Positions 1-8,704 are shown, counted from the stretch's first letter. The stretch: DNA of 64,000 nucleotides from Leucobacter salsicius M1-8 (GCF_000350525.1 NZ_AOCN01000024.1:1-64000); one strand, 5' to 3'. Numbers and translations: made by a program. The notes: generated by a model from the letters alone, not told the origin.

Positions 1-96
1 GGTCGAATCTAGCTCAGGACGAAGCTCCGCCTTTAGTAAAGCAAGCTGGATGATCGACGGAGACTTACGGACAGATTAATCGGTGCGATGCCATTG

Positions 97-828
97 TCAA
101 TCTGAAAGTTCTCGCGTTGCCCATTCTCGGATGCGCGCATTCCGGTTCTCGACAAAGGCCAGATTCCGATCGCGGTAGGCGCCGTATTCCCTAAGGCTTT
201 GTGGAAGCGCGGGTGAGGAGAAATCTACCCAAGAGGAGAAGAAGTGAACTTCCGAGTAGTCTTCCGAAACTAGATCCTGGAAGTGGAAGAAATCTGCATA
301 TCCTTGAAATGTTTCAAACAGGTTGAAAAAGTCTACATACCGATCAAAGACCTTCGAAAGAGGGCTCGAGTTTCCGTCATAGAATCGACGAATACATTCG
401 AGGGTTAGATCGAAACGGTCCTCAACAGCTCGACTGGTGCCTCGAGCTTGATTGATCGTATGCTGGCCGTTGATTTGGTTTCCGGGGAAAATCGTGGTGC
501 CGCCAACTGTGCATCCTATGCGGCTAAAACTGAGCTGATCGGCCTCGGGGATAAGAGAGATGATGGGTCTCATGCGCAGTGTCGGGCGGAACGTCCGGAT
601 AATCATGTCACTTGAGAGGTGATACGTTCCCATATCAGATTGATGGTAAAGGTATCCGTTAGGGTACCTGTCTTCAAGTAGGAACGGTTTTCCGTTTGGA
701 AGCGGTTTGCTCCAGAGGAGTTGGTGCGACCGCCGAAGCGTCGGACTGAAGCGATCTGGATCCTTGCCCCGGGAGTCACTACGAATATCGGACGTTACAT
801 CGATCTCCAGTGCCGTGCTAGTAAGCAT
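97..828 (-). CDS. DUF6994-like hypothetical protein
   Basis: This 243-residue soluble protein has no signal peptide or membrane segment. The N-terminal stretch (about residues 20-60, with LRRSHQLLWSKPLPNGKPF) resembles the DUF6994 family as I remember it; the function is unknown. The middle (residues 95-130) and the aromatic-rich C-terminus (FFNLFETFQGYADFFHF) are consistent with one globular domain. The ATG at the right end has no strong ribosome site. Base composition is visibly more AT-rich than the core genes further on, which suggests an acquired gene, and it stands alone on the minus strand. The family name is from memory; the coding call rests on the uninterrupted frame and domain-like composition. 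Confidence 0.7.
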   Translation of the reverse strand: MLTSTALEIDVTSDIRSDSRGKDPDRFSPTLRRSHQLLWSKPLPNGKPFLLEDRYPNGYLYHQSDMGTYHLSSDMIIRTFRPTLRMRPIISLIPEADQLSFSRIGCTVGGTTIFPGNQINGQHTINQARGTSRAVEDRFDLTLECIRRFYDGNSSPLSKVFDRYVDFFNLFETFQGYADFFHFQDLVSEDYSEVHFFSSWVDFSSPALPQSLREYGAYRDRNLAFVENRNARIREWATRELSD

Positions 829-955
829 GGTTCCAAGGGTACTTAGTCGACCGAAATGATGCGTTATTGGTTGGGCATGCTTTGCGTTTGCTGACGCCAG
901 AAGAAATGACTTCAGCTTGTCTGCATTTTCAGGCTAAAGGCCGCACCACGCTGAT

Positions 956-1252
956 CTAGCTCATATAGAAAAACGTGAAAAAGATAAACATTCCAAAGAA
1001 CACCAGCGCCGGTAGCGCAGACGCCAAGATGATCGCCGCAATCGCGGGGCCTCGTGGCTCGCCCTTGACGAAAGACGTAATCGCCAGCGCCAGGCCACCT
1101 GTGATCGCAACAATGAGGCACAGCATCCAGCCACCGCCCGGAATGGTGTTCGATCCGACACCGACGTAGGTGAGCAACACCGTACCCAGGAAGAACCACA
1201 GAGCCGTGCGGCCCCACACGGGCCGACCTCTCGTAGCTCTTTCATGCTCCAT
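956..1252 (-). CDS. small three-helix membrane protein
   Basis: This 98-residue protein has a short basic N-terminus (RATRGRPVWGR) and three hydrophobic segments at about residues 15-35, 40-60 and 70-95, so it should be an inner-membrane protein. No family motif is recognised. The start is the ATG at the right end; no convincing ribosome site precedes it. It is a monocistronic minus-strand gene, divergent from the IclR-type regulator that begins about 170 bases away. Function unknown. Confidence 0.55.
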   Translation of the reverse strand: MEHERATRGRPVWGRTALWFFLGTVLLTYVGVGSNTIPGGGWMLCLIVAITGGLALAITSFVKGEPRGPAIAAIILASALPALVFFGMFIFFTFFYMS

Positions 1253-1421
1253 GCAGCCAATCTAATAGATTGCGAGAGCAGCCCGCTTGTATCCGACCGG
1301 TCACGTAGATAGCGATCGTCGAATGGCGCGAACTCTGTTGAAGTTGCTTGGAGCGCAGCACTTGCGCTTAGGCTTAGGTGACGCAATGAACAAGCCCTAG
1401 AAACCCGAAGACTGGGACACC

Positions 1422-2216
1422 GTGAACCATCAACCACCTGCAGAACTCTCTGAGCACCCTGCCGAGAAGGCGTCCCCGCTCGAAAAAACATTTGCGGTGC
1501 TCGAGTTCGTGGCCGAACGGGGTGGCGCGTCCGCGAAGGAGATTTCAGAGGCGCTGGGGTACCCGATGCCCAGCGTGTATCGACTCGCAAAGACACTTGT
1601 TACCACGGGGTATCTCGTGCATCTGAAGAACGAGGGGCGGTTCGAACTCGGCTATAAGCCGCATCAGCTGGCAGTATCGCTGCACCGCCAAGTCGGTGTT
1701 CCTTCTCAGGTGAAGGGGCTCATCGCTCAGCTCCACCAACTCGTCGGAATGGCGGCTTACTTCGCCGTGTATCGCGGCGCCGATGTTGTTGTCGCGTTTG
1801 TGGTGGACTCGCCCGCAAGCCCCCGTCTGACGCCCCTTACGTTCGGATTCCACGAAGCTGCGCACGCCACGGCTTTCGGTAAAATCATGCTTTCCGGCAT
1901 GAGCGAGCACCAGCGGGAACAGTATCTCGACGTGCATGGGACTCCAACTGTTCAAGACAAGACGATTACAAGCCCGAGCGAGCTTTCAACGCACCTGGAT
2001 GGGGTCATGCTCAACGGGATTGCGTGGGAACGGGACGAGTTTGTGCTGGGGCAAACGTGTGCCGCGGTGGGCGTCCACAACAGCGCAGGAATGATCGTGG
2101 GCGCTGTCTCGGTGAGTGCAGAAAGCCGGCGCATGGTGGGCCGCGAACGTGAAGTTGAATCCGCACTCAGAACCACTGCAAATAGCATCAGCAAGTACCT
2201 GCGATCGGGCGGCTAA
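1422..2216 (+). CDS. IclR-family transcriptional regulator
   Basis: A 264-residue DNA-binding regulator. Residues 20-80 form the winged helix-turn-helix (LEKTFAVLEFVAERGGASAKEISEALGYP cut here; recognition region PMPSVYRLAKTL). Residues 90-260 form the IclR effector domain, including the typical AHATAFGKIMLSGMS stretch and the C-terminal GAVSVSAESRRM region. Length matches the family (about 250-270). The start is GTG with only a weak upstream purine stretch. The downstream neighbour on the same strand is an MBL-fold hydrolase, so that gene may be its target; this is inference from position only. The ligand cannot be told from sequence. Confidence 0.85.
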   Translation: MNHQPPAELSEHPAEKASPLEKTFAVLEFVAERGGASAKEISEALGYPMPSVYRLAKTLVTTGYLVHLKNEGRFELGYKPHQLAVSLHRQVGVPSQVKGLIAQLHQLVGMAAYFAVYRGADVVVAFVVDSPASPRLTPLTFGFHEAAHATAFGKIMLSGMSEHQREQYLDVHGTPTVQDKTITSPSELSTHLDGVMLNGIAWERDEFVLGQTCAAVGVHNSAGMIVGAVSVSAESRRMVGREREVESALRTTANSISKYLRSGG

Positions 2217-2303
2217 CTCCAGCCAGGGCGGTCGTGCTCTCAGGAAATGAGAACGATCGGATCAATCTCCCCGCTGAGACTAACGCCGGAGTACCCTGAA
2301 ACC

Positions 2304-2978
2304 ATGACGGAATTTAGCCTTGTTTTTGACCTTCCCGCTATCACGATTCGCCGAATTGTCGTCTCTGAAGTGGCCAATAACGTCTACCTGTTGACGTCGA
2401 AGGCGACCGGCGCCCAGATCCTCATCGACGCGGCAGCGGACGCCGCGGCGATCGGCGAGCTCATTCAGACCGCGGCGAGCGATTCTGAGGAGCCAACCGA
2501 AATCAAGCTCATCGCTACCACGCACAGTCACTGGGACCACGTGCGCGCTTTGCACGAACTGGCTCAGTCAACGGGGGCACCCACGGCAGCTGGACGCGCC
2601 GACGCAGCCGCCATTCAAGCAGAATCAGGCAGCACCACCGACCGAATGCTGGATAATGGCGATCTCATTGAACTTGGCGGGATCCGGCTCAAGGCAGTAC
2701 ACCTGCGTGGTCACACACCCGGATCGATCGCGTACGTCCTCGAAGGTGCTGGCGATGATCAATCCTCGATTATCTTCAGCGGTGATTCACTGTTTCCCGG
2801 TGGAGTGGGCAACACCGGAGATGACCCCGAACGGTTCGAATCCCTCATCACCGACGTCGAAGATCGACTCTTCGGCGTCTATCCTGACGACACCGTCGTG
2901 CTCCCCGGCCACGGTGCGTTCACGACGCTGGGGGCAGAGCGTCCAGCCCTTGCAGAGTGGCGCGCCCGGGGCTGGTAG
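2304..2978 (+). CDS. MBL-fold metallo-hydrolase
   Basis: A glyoxalase II-like metallo-beta-lactamase fold protein. Zinc motif HSHWDH is near residue 74, with the other ligands in RGHTPGS, SGDSLF and LPGHG further on, so a binuclear metal site is complete. Substrate is unknown; thioester or lactone hydrolysis is usual for this branch. I chose the ATG at 2304 (MTEFSLVF), which starts just before the first strand; an in-frame ATG at 2247 would add 19 residues without domain character. About 225 residues, typical length. It lies 88 bases after the IclR regulator on the same strand. Confidence 0.85.
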   Translation: MTEFSLVFDLPAITIRRIVVSEVANNVYLLTSKATGAQILIDAAADAAAIGELIQTAASDSEEPTEIKLIATTHSHWDHVRALHELAQSTGAPTAAGRADAAAIQAESGSTTDRMLDNGDLIELGGIRLKAVHLRGHTPGSIAYVLEGAGDDQSSIIFSGDSLFPGGVGNTGDDPERFESLITDVEDRLFGVYPDDTVVLPGHGAFTTLGAERPALAEWRARGW

Positions 2979-3046
2979 GCACGTTGCATTCTCATTATCT
3001 GAGACGGAATGTGTTCTTCTGTAAGCGCATTACGTAGGATCAAACC

Positions 3047-3370
3047 ATGTACTTTATCGTCGTCAAGTTCAAGACCAAAGCTGAATACACCGAACAGTTC
3101 ATGGACCTCGTGGGCCCGTTCACTTCGAACACCCGACAGGAACCAGGCAACCTGTGGTTCGACTGGTCTCGCAGCATCGAGGACCCCAGCGAGTTTGTTC
3201 TCGTTGAGGCCTTCCTTGATGATGAGGCTGCAGGAGCTCACGTCAACAGCGATCACTTCAAGGCCGGCCTCGAAGCCATGCGCCCTGCGCTCGTCTCTAC
3301 TCCGAAGATTGTCTCCCGCAAGGTCGAAGGCGATTCGTGGGGTGAAATGGGCGAGCTGACGATCGACTAA
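3047..3370 (+). CDS. antibiotic biosynthesis monooxygenase (ABM) domain protein
   Basis: A 107-residue single-domain protein of the ABM / putative quinol monooxygenase (YgiN-like) family. The ferredoxin-like fold is seen in MYFIVVKFKTKAEY, the central QEPGNLWFDWSRS strand and FVLVEAFLDDEAAGAHVNSDHFK. Such proteins form dimers and oxidise quinone-like or aromatic compounds without a cofactor; the substrate here is unknown. An AGGA box lies 6-9 bases before the ATG. It is followed at once by a strong hairpin terminator. Confidence 0.85.
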   Translation: MYFIVVKFKTKAEYTEQFMDLVGPFTSNTRQEPGNLWFDWSRSIEDPSEFVLVEAFLDDEAAGAHVNSDHFKAGLEAMRPALVSTPKIVSRKVEGDSWGEMGELTID

Positions 3371-3398
3371 GAAATAGTCGCCGGATCAGCCGCGAGCT

Positions 3399-3434
3399 CA
3401 ATGGGCCCTTTCCTCACCAGGAGAGGGCCCATTG
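3399..3434 (+). terminator. intrinsic terminator, probably bidirectional
   Basis: Perfect inverted repeat CAATGGGCCCT / AGGGCCCATTG with further pairing inside (TCCT/AGGA), followed by TGTTTC. It sits between the convergent ABM gene and the minus-strand lipoprotein gene and can serve both. Confidence 0.8.
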
Positions 3435-3469
3435 TGTTTCGTACTGCGTGGGTGGCGAAGTTCCGCGAC

Positions 3470-3973
3470 TTAATCGTCCCAGGTGAGCCGGGCGCGAGCC
3501 ACCACCGGCTGCATGCAGGGCTCGATTTCGGCATCCACCTGAGTCCAATCGAGATGGAGCACGATTTCATAGAGGAGATTGCCCTCGGCCTCGGCAGGCA
3601 TCACAGCCGTCGCGGTGCCATCCTGGGCGGGGACTATGCTCCCGCCGGCCGAACGAATTCCGGTGTCGAAGCAGGGGTCATCGCCTCTCGGCGCAAGCGA
3701 CCCTCCGAGGGTCACATGGGAATACGGCGTCGTGAGGTCAAAGAATTGGACGGTCGCCAGGGGACTGGTCTCCCCGAAGCCATCGGTGACATTCTCAATC
3801 TCAACTTCGACCCGCCCTGTGGTCTGGCCGTCGGCAGATATCAACGTGCCGGTGGCCGTGCGCGGGTCGTTGACCTCGTGCTCACCGCTGACATCGCTCG
3901 ACTCCGCGGCGCACGCAGTAACCGCAATCGTCAGGGCTACAGCGAAGGCTACGGCGGCGGGGATCCGGATCAT
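3470..3973 (-). CDS. secreted lipoprotein, unknown function
   Basis: Starting at the ATG at 3973 gives a 167-residue protein with a classic lipoprotein signal: MIRIPAAVAFAVALTIAVTAC, lipobox VTAC with the acylated Cys at residue 21. The mature part is a beta-rich domain (GTLISADGQTTGRVEVEIENV) resembling small extracytoplasmic domains that recur in actinobacterial lipoproteins; two Cys (DDPCFDT and IEPCMQP) could form a disulfide. A longer frame to 4027 exists but would bury the signal peptide. Function unknown. Confidence 0.75.
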   Translation of the reverse strand: MIRIPAAVAFAVALTIAVTACAAESSDVSGEHEVNDPRTATGTLISADGQTTGRVEVEIENVTDGFGETSPLATVQFFDLTTPYSHVTLGGSLAPRGDDPCFDTGIRSAGGSIVPAQDGTATAVMPAEAEGNLLYEIVLHLDWTQVDAEIEPCMQPVVARARLTWDD

Positions 3974-4073
3974 GCCCCAACCATATAGGCAGCGCAGCAT
4001 GACAGGCAGCTGAAGAAGCGACCTCAAGAGCCGGTCAATTCCCGGGGTCGCTTCAGCGGCTTAGAATGACCGC

Positions 4074-4331
4074 ATGGCTCCCAACGAGAAGAAGTCCGAG
4101 GTCGTCGACGGCTTCACGATCAAGTACCACGCGAACGGCGTGACCCGGTGGTCGAAAGGCAAGCTTGAGGAAGGGATCCCCGTCGGTTATTGGGAGTGGT
4201 ATCGGATCGAGGGCACGCTGAAGCGATCCGGGCACTTTGCGGCGGGCGAGCCCGTGGGCGAGTGGATCACCTACGACAAAGAAGGCAAGCCCTATAAGGT
4301 CACCAACAAGGGGACAGGCGGGCAGGCCTAG
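4074..4331 (+). CDS. MORN/YwqK-like repeat protein
   Basis: An 85-residue hydrophilic protein with two or three MORN-like repeats: DGFTIKYHANGVTRWSKG, EGIPVGYWEWYRIEGTLKRS and AAGEPVGEWITYDKEGK. The G-x-x-x-W-x-x-Y spacing is the repeat signature also found in YwqK-family antitoxin proteins. No toxin partner is adjacent, so the role is unknown. The ATG lies 47 bases beyond the 5' end of the divergent lipoprotein gene's frame; no strong ribosome site is visible. Confidence 0.65.
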   Translation: MAPNEKKSEVVDGFTIKYHANGVTRWSKGKLEEGIPVGYWEWYRIEGTLKRSGHFAAGEPVGEWITYDKEGKPYKVTNKGTGGQA

Positions 4332-4337
4332 CCGCGA

Positions 4338-4715
4338 TTAGGTCGACGCAGCCGGCTCCGCCGGTGCGACGGACTCAGAGGGCTTCTTCTGCCAGGGCCA
4401 ATGCCCCGACATTTCCAGTTCGAGGGACCAGCTCAAGAACGTCCGAATAAGCACGATGCCGCCCAGAACGGCGACGTCCATAAGGGTGGGGGTGATCGCG
4501 ACGGTGCGAATGATGTCTGCCGCGACGAGCAGCTTCAACCCCAGCAAAATTGCGCGCCCCAGAAATTGGCGAAACCGAGTGTAGATGCCTGGCCTGCGGC
4601 GTACAGCATCTCGGATCGCCATGATCGTTGCGGCGAGCGCCCCAACCAGCATCGCAGCGGCCCCGCCCGCGTCAATGATCTTGCCGACCAGTTCGATAAC
4701 TTCCTGAAATGCCAT
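4338..4715 (-). CDS. DUF1622 family membrane protein
   Basis: From the ATG at 4715 the protein is 125 residues: an amphipathic start (MAFQEVIELVGKIIDAGG), then hydrophobic segments at about 16-36, 60-80 and 88-105. The central RFRQFLGRAILLGLKLLVAAD is the DUF1622 hallmark (GR.LLLGLEFLVAADII). It is an integral membrane protein of unknown function. An upstream frame extends to 4835 but lacks family character. It is convergent with the MORN-like gene, only 6 bases apart, with no terminator visible between them. Confidence 0.75.
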   Translation of the reverse strand: MAFQEVIELVGKIIDAGGAAAMLVGALAATIMAIRDAVRRRPGIYTRFRQFLGRAILLGLKLLVAADIIRTVAITPTLMDVAVLGGIVLIRTFLSWSLELEMSGHWPWQKKPSESVAPAEPAAST

Positions 4716-4822
4716 GAGGCCCACACTGGCATACGCGGCAGATGAATGGAATCCTTGAAGTAAGGATCTGGGTTCACGACGGCTCTGGTCCGACCTGATC
4801 GCAACGGAGCGAGGAGAACACA

Positions 4823-5263
4823 GTGGCGAACTCATCTGGTGGCCTTTCCAAAGAGGAACGTGAGGCGGTCAAGCAGCGCGCGGCCGAACTACGAGCGCAA
4901 GAGAAGATCGGCAAGAATCGGGCGGTGGGGGAAGCGGCGATCCTCGATGCGATTGCGGAGATGGAGGATCCGGATCGCGTCCTTGCCGAGGGGATCCACC
5001 GCATCGTGTCAGCTGAAGCAGCCCACCTGATTCCCAAGACCTGGTACGGGTTTCCGGCCTACGCCAACGAGAACGGAAAGATCGTGGTTTTCTTTAAGGC
5101 TGCGTCGAAGTTCACGACCCGCTACGCGACCCTCGGCTTCGAGGAAGCGGCGCAGCTCGATGATGGTGATCTCTGGGCCACGTCATTCGCACTTGTCGCG
5201 CTCACGCCCGAGACGGAACGCATCGTCACGGCGCACATTCGTAAGGCCGCCGGGTCGGCCTGA
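4823..5263 (+). CDS. DUF1801 / YdhG-like protein
   Basis: A 146-residue cytosolic protein. The N-terminal third is helical and charged; residues 70-140 carry the DUF1801 core (KTWYGFPAYANENGKIVVFF, KFTTRYATLGF, DLWATSFALVALT). Family members bind small ligands and one branch is called iron chaperone, but no ligand can be assigned here. GTG start with GGAG 8-11 bases upstream. It is followed by a DinB-fold gene 30 bases downstream and probably shares its transcript. Confidence 0.75.
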   Translation: MANSSGGLSKEEREAVKQRAAELRAQEKIGKNRAVGEAAILDAIAEMEDPDRVLAEGIHRIVSAEAAHLIPKTWYGFPAYANENGKIVVFFKAASKFTTRYATLGFEEAAQLDDGDLWATSFALVALTPETERIVTAHIRKAAGSA

Positions 5264-5293
5264 CCGGGCTCCCGCTGAGGTGGAAAGGCAAGC

Positions 5294-5806
5294 ATGAATG
5301 CCATCGAGATTCTGATTGATCTGGCTCGTCGTCCGCAAGCCGCGGCCGAACACGTGCGAGCACAGCTTTCGGTCGAGTTCCTCAACACACACCCGCACCA
5401 CGACAACTCGATTGCCTGGTTGCTGTGGCACGCTGCCCGCGAGATCGACGAGCAGCTTGTCGACCTCTCCGGCGGCGAATCGGTGTGGGTCGCTCAGGGG
5501 TTTGCTGCACGATTCGTGCTCGAGGTCGGAGACCGCGAGCACGGCTACGGTCATGCACCGGGCCAGGCGCGAGCGATCGTTGTACATGATCCGGATCTGC
5601 TGATTGAGCACCTGAACGCCGTGATTGAGGCGCAGGTCGCTTACCTGGCCGCGCTCGACGAGGGGGAGCTCGGGCGGATCGTGGATGAGCGCTGGGACCC
5701 GCCGGTGACGCTCGCAGCGCGCATGGTCAGCATGTCGGTCGATGCGGCCGAGCATGTTGCGCAAGCCGCCTACATCACCGGTATGCGGGCGGCGGCGTTC
5801 GAGTAA
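5294..5806 (+). CDS. DinB-fold protein (DUF664-like, possible mycothiol-dependent enzyme)
   Basis: A 170-residue four-helix DinB/YfiT-like protein. Metal-ligand candidates are the His in NTHPHHDNS, the LLWHAAREID helix and the late AEHVAQAAYITG helix, the usual three-His pattern. In actinobacteria this group includes mycothiol-dependent transferases; the substrate is unknown. An AAGGCAAGC stretch precedes the ATG. Its stop codon overlaps the start of the decayed reductase gene downstream. Confidence 0.75.
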   Translation: MNAIEILIDLARRPQAAAEHVRAQLSVEFLNTHPHHDNSIAWLLWHAAREIDEQLVDLSGGESVWVAQGFAARFVLEVGDREHGYGHAPGQARAIVVHDPDLLIEHLNAVIEAQVAYLAALDEGELGRIVDERWDPPVTLAARMVSMSVDAAEHVAQAAYITGMRAAAFE

Positions 5807-6083
5807 TGCCCCGCGTCGAGCGGGTGGGCGGAAAGGCGGCGGGCATGCTGCTGGGACGGCGCTCATACGAGATCTTGCGCGATGCCTGGGCGCAGGCCGA
5901 TGAGCGCGACCCGGCCGTTGCGGCCATGAATGAGATGCCGAAGTATGTGGTGGCAACTGGCTCATCATCGGAGGCGGCAAGCGCATGTTCGACGGGCTGG
6001 GCCAGTTCGCCGGGTTCTCGCTCACGCACAGCGCCACGACTGCCGGTGGCGTCATCATTGCACGCTACCTACGGGAGCGGTAG
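5806..6083 (+). pseudogene. decayed RibD-C-type dihydrofolate reductase family gene
   Basis: Two pieces of a RibD C-terminal / dihydrofolate reductase family protein lie in different frames. Piece one (about 5836-5955) reads GMLLGRRSYEILRDAWAQ and NEMPKYVVAT, the family's conserved middle. Piece two (5961-6083, shifted by two) reads LIIGGGKRMFDGLGQF and ends TTAGGVIIARYLRER, the conserved C-terminus. The first ~50 residues and about 60 central residues are missing. A functional NADPH-binding fold is not possible. It adjoins the DinB gene, a common neighbour of such reductases. Confidence 0.75.
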
Positions 6084-6097
6084 GCGCCAGCGCGACG

Positions 6098-6535
6098 TCA
6101 CCGAAGTTGTTCGGCGAGCGCGACAATGATGCCCTCGGGGCCCCGTACGTAGGCCATGCGCCAGGCACCCTCGTACTCGCTGACGCCGCCGACAAGGTCG
6201 TAGCCGATGGCGGCGAGCCGGTCAATGTGCGAACGCAGGTCACTCACCTCAAACGCCACGCTGCGAATTCCGATCTCGTTTGCCATCGGGGCGGGCGACC
6301 CGGGCTCGGGCTCAGGCCGCACGAAGCTCGATAGCTCGATGGCGGCACCTCCTTCCGGGAAGCGCATCATGAGGATCTCAGACCGTGAGTTTGGGATCCC
6401 GGTGACGGTGTCGATGAACTCGCCCTCGACGAACGTGCGTCCCTCGATCTCCAGCCCTAGTGCGCTGAAGAAGTGGGCTGCGGTGTCGAGATCTCGTACC
6501 GTGATGCCCGCGTGGTCAAACCTGATGGTGTTCAT
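6098..6535 (-). CDS. VOC/glyoxalase family protein
   Basis: A 145-residue vicinal oxygen chelate protein with both beta-alpha-beta-beta-beta halves: RFDHAGITVRDLDTAAHFFSALG at the N-terminus and IRSVAFEVSDLRSHIDRLAAIG in the second half, ending with GPEGIIVALAEQL. Metal-ligand candidates are His8, Glu in AAIELSSF and the C-terminal Glu in LAEQL; the second-half His is replaced (SVAFEV), so the metal site may be incomplete. Substrate unknown. It is convergent with the decayed reductase gene and divergent from the M23 lipoprotein gene. Confidence 0.8.
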   Translation of the reverse strand: MNTIRFDHAGITVRDLDTAAHFFSALGLEIEGRTFVEGEFIDTVTGIPNSRSEILMMRFPEGGAAIELSSFVRPEPEPGSPAPMANEIGIRSVAFEVSDLRSHIDRLAAIGYDLVGGVSEYEGAWRMAYVRGPEGIIVALAEQLR

Positions 6536-6678
6536 CTGGGCCTCGCTGCCTGGTCGTTTGGGAGTCGTCGGGTTGATGCGATTCTATGCGGGTCAAATCA
6601 ATCGTGGTGCTGGATGCTCGCCAAAGATACTCTTAGTTTGGTAACGGCTGTCGATCAACGACAGAAAGTAGCACTGCG

Positions 6679-7983
6679 ATGAAGCAACGCACATTCCAGC
6701 GAACGACCCTTCTGGCAGTACTCGCGGCGACCGCGCTGCTCGTAACGTCTTGCACGCAAGCTCAACCAGATACTCCCGCAAGTCCTCCCGTGGATTCGGT
6801 GGCGGGGGTGACGGTTCCCGATGCATTCACCGCGCTGACCCTGATCCCGATCGGAAACGAGCCGCTCCCGTTCAAAGGCACTGACGGCAAGTTTCACATC
6901 GCCTATGACCTGCAGCTGACGAACGCAACGGGAGAACCCGCGACGCTCGAGAAGCTTGAAGTGGTGGATGGTTTTGATCAGAAGCGCGTGATCGCAAGCT
7001 TTTCTGGCACCTCACTCATAGATCCGGATTGCAGTTTTGGGGACTGCAATCGGCTGCGAGGTTTGCCCGCCAAGTACATCGATTCCGCCGAGATCCCGCC
7101 CCAAGAATCGCGGGTCGTGTTTGTCGATTTCACGTTCGATTCGCTCGACGACGCCCCCAAGGCTTTGCTGCATCGCATCACCGGCACGGGCGCGAATTCG
7201 CCCGCGTTTGGGGTGCCGGCAAAGATTAGCTACCTCACAACACCGCTCGCGCTTTCTGACGAGACGCTTCCCGTCATTGCGCCGCCCGTTCGCGGGAGTG
7301 ACTGGATCGCATTGAACGGGTGTTGTGAACCCGGGTTTCCGCATCGCAGTTCTGTGATGTCCGTGAACGGCAAGCTCAACAACAGTCAGCGGTTTGCCAT
7401 TGACTGGAAACGAGTCAACCCCAAGGGCGAGTTCTATTCGGGCGACAAGACGAAGAATGAAAGTTACGTCGACTATGGATCGGAGATTCTCGCCGTCGCC
7501 GATGGCACGGTGGTCTCAATTCTCGACGGTATGCAAGCGAACATTCCCGGCACACTACCTGCGGATGACCCCAAGCTCGCGAGCAAGCTCACGGTCGAGA
7601 ACGTCGACGGCAACCACGTCATTCTCGACATAGGTAACGGCGTGTACGCGATGTATGCCCACATGATCTCGGGGTCAGTGAGCGTCAAGGCAGGGGACAA
7701 GGTGAGCGAGGGGGACGTGCTGGGCAAGCTGGGCAACACGGGCAACGAAAATGCGTCCCATCTGCACTTCCAACTCATGGACGGGCCGAGCTTGCTCGAG
7801 TCGGACTCGCTGCCCTACGCACTTAAGAACTTTGACTACAGCGGCCAGGTTGCCCCCGAACTGATTGCAGACGCAGACGACAACCTCACCGGTATGTTTC
7901 TTGCTGGAAAGTTAGCTGTAGCAGAGCCTCGCACGAACGAGCTGCCGCTCAATCTCGCCATCGTGGACTTCGCCGACAAGTGA
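6679..7983 (+). CDS. M23-family peptidase-like lipoprotein
   Basis: A 434-residue exported protein. Signal peptide RTTLLAVLAATALLVTSC ends in lipobox VTSC, so it is lipid anchored. Residues about 45-190 form a beta-rich domain; residues 220-390 form the LytM/M23 domain, with SEILAVADGTVV, NGVYAMYAHM, GKLGNTGNENASHLHFQ. His361-x-His363 and Asp242 are present, but the residue at the usual HxxxD histidine is Arg238 (RFAID), so zinc binding differs from canonical LytM; this is seen in a subgroup of M23 relatives. It may act on peptidoglycan or only bind it. Monocistronic. Confidence 0.8.
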   Translation: MKQRTFQRTTLLAVLAATALLVTSCTQAQPDTPASPPVDSVAGVTVPDAFTALTLIPIGNEPLPFKGTDGKFHIAYDLQLTNATGEPATLEKLEVVDGFDQKRVIASFSGTSLIDPDCSFGDCNRLRGLPAKYIDSAEIPPQESRVVFVDFTFDSLDDAPKALLHRITGTGANSPAFGVPAKISYLTTPLALSDETLPVIAPPVRGSDWIALNGCCEPGFPHRSSVMSVNGKLNNSQRFAIDWKRVNPKGEFYSGDKTKNESYVDYGSEILAVADGTVVSILDGMQANIPGTLPADDPKLASKLTVENVDGNHVILDIGNGVYAMYAHMISGSVSVKAGDKVSEGDVLGKLGNTGNENASHLHFQLMDGPSLLESDSLPYALKNFDYSGQVAPELIADADDNLTGMFLAGKLAVAEPRTNELPLNLAIVDFADK

Positions 7984-7996
7984 TTGCGTAGGGCGT

Positions 7997-8704
7997 CTAG
8001 CGCATCGGCTCCCGCTGGAACACGAGCAACGCGTCGGCCACCAGGTCATGGGGGTAGGCGTCCCACCGCACCTCAGTGACTCCTAGTGGGGTGAGGTGCT
8101 GGGCGAGCACCCGCCCGCAGTCTCGAATGAGGTGGGTCGTCTGACCCATGTGGTGAATGTCGGCGACGTTCCACACGACAAAGCCTCCTGGGGCGACGAG
8201 CCGTGCACACTGGGCGGCGACGAGACCCAGTTCGGCCAGATAGCGGTGGTAATCGCCGCCGTCGCGCTCGTAAGCGGTGAGCGGGTCAGCTTCGTGGTGC
8301 GACTCGGTCATGTACGGCGGTGACGTGAGCACGAGCTGCACGCTCGTTTCGGCATACGGGAGTTCGGCGCCGACCACGAGCTTCAATAGCTCCCTGGCAT
8401 CGCCCTCAATGATGCGCGCCCCGGGCACCCGGCGCTGCAGCGGCTCAACGCGCTCCGGCAGCAATTCGATGCCGATTGCTCGCCGGCCAAGCGCCACAGC
8501 TCGATCGATGGTGGTGCCAAAGCCCGCGAACGGATCCAACACGAGATCCCCGGGGGCGCTGCAGTGTTCGATGACGTGGTCGACGAGGGCAGCAAGCATA
8601 TGCACGTCCTCTTCGGCACCTGGCGGTCGCTCGGCAAGAAACGCATCATGGGTGGCGCTCAACTGTTCATCGAGCGGGGATGTGCCAGTGGTGATTCGAA
8701 TCAA
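7997..8704 (-). CDS. orphan DNA methyltransferase (TSPPY type)
   Basis: A 235-residue S-adenosylmethionine-dependent methyltransferase. SAM-binding motif DPFAGFGTT is near residue 57 and catalytic TSPPY near residue 128, so motif I precedes motif IV. TSPPY is typical of N4-cytosine or N6-adenine amino-methyltransferases. There is no restriction endonuclease nearby and the protein is small with little room for a target recognition domain, so an RNA or nonspecific substrate cannot be excluded. It starts with TTG overlapping the TGA stop of the SUMF1-fold gene (TTGA), so translation is coupled. Confidence 0.75.
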   Translation of the reverse strand: MIRITTGTSPLDEQLSATHDAFLAERPPGAEEDVHMLAALVDHVIEHCSAPGDLVLDPFAGFGTTIDRAVALGRRAIGIELLPERVEPLQRRVPGARIIEGDARELLKLVVGAELPYAETSVQLVLTSPPYMTESHHEADPLTAYERDGGDYHRYLAELGLVAAQCARLVAPGGFVVWNVADIHHMGQTTHLIRDCGRVLAQHLTPLGVTEVRWDAYPHDLVADALLVFQREPMR

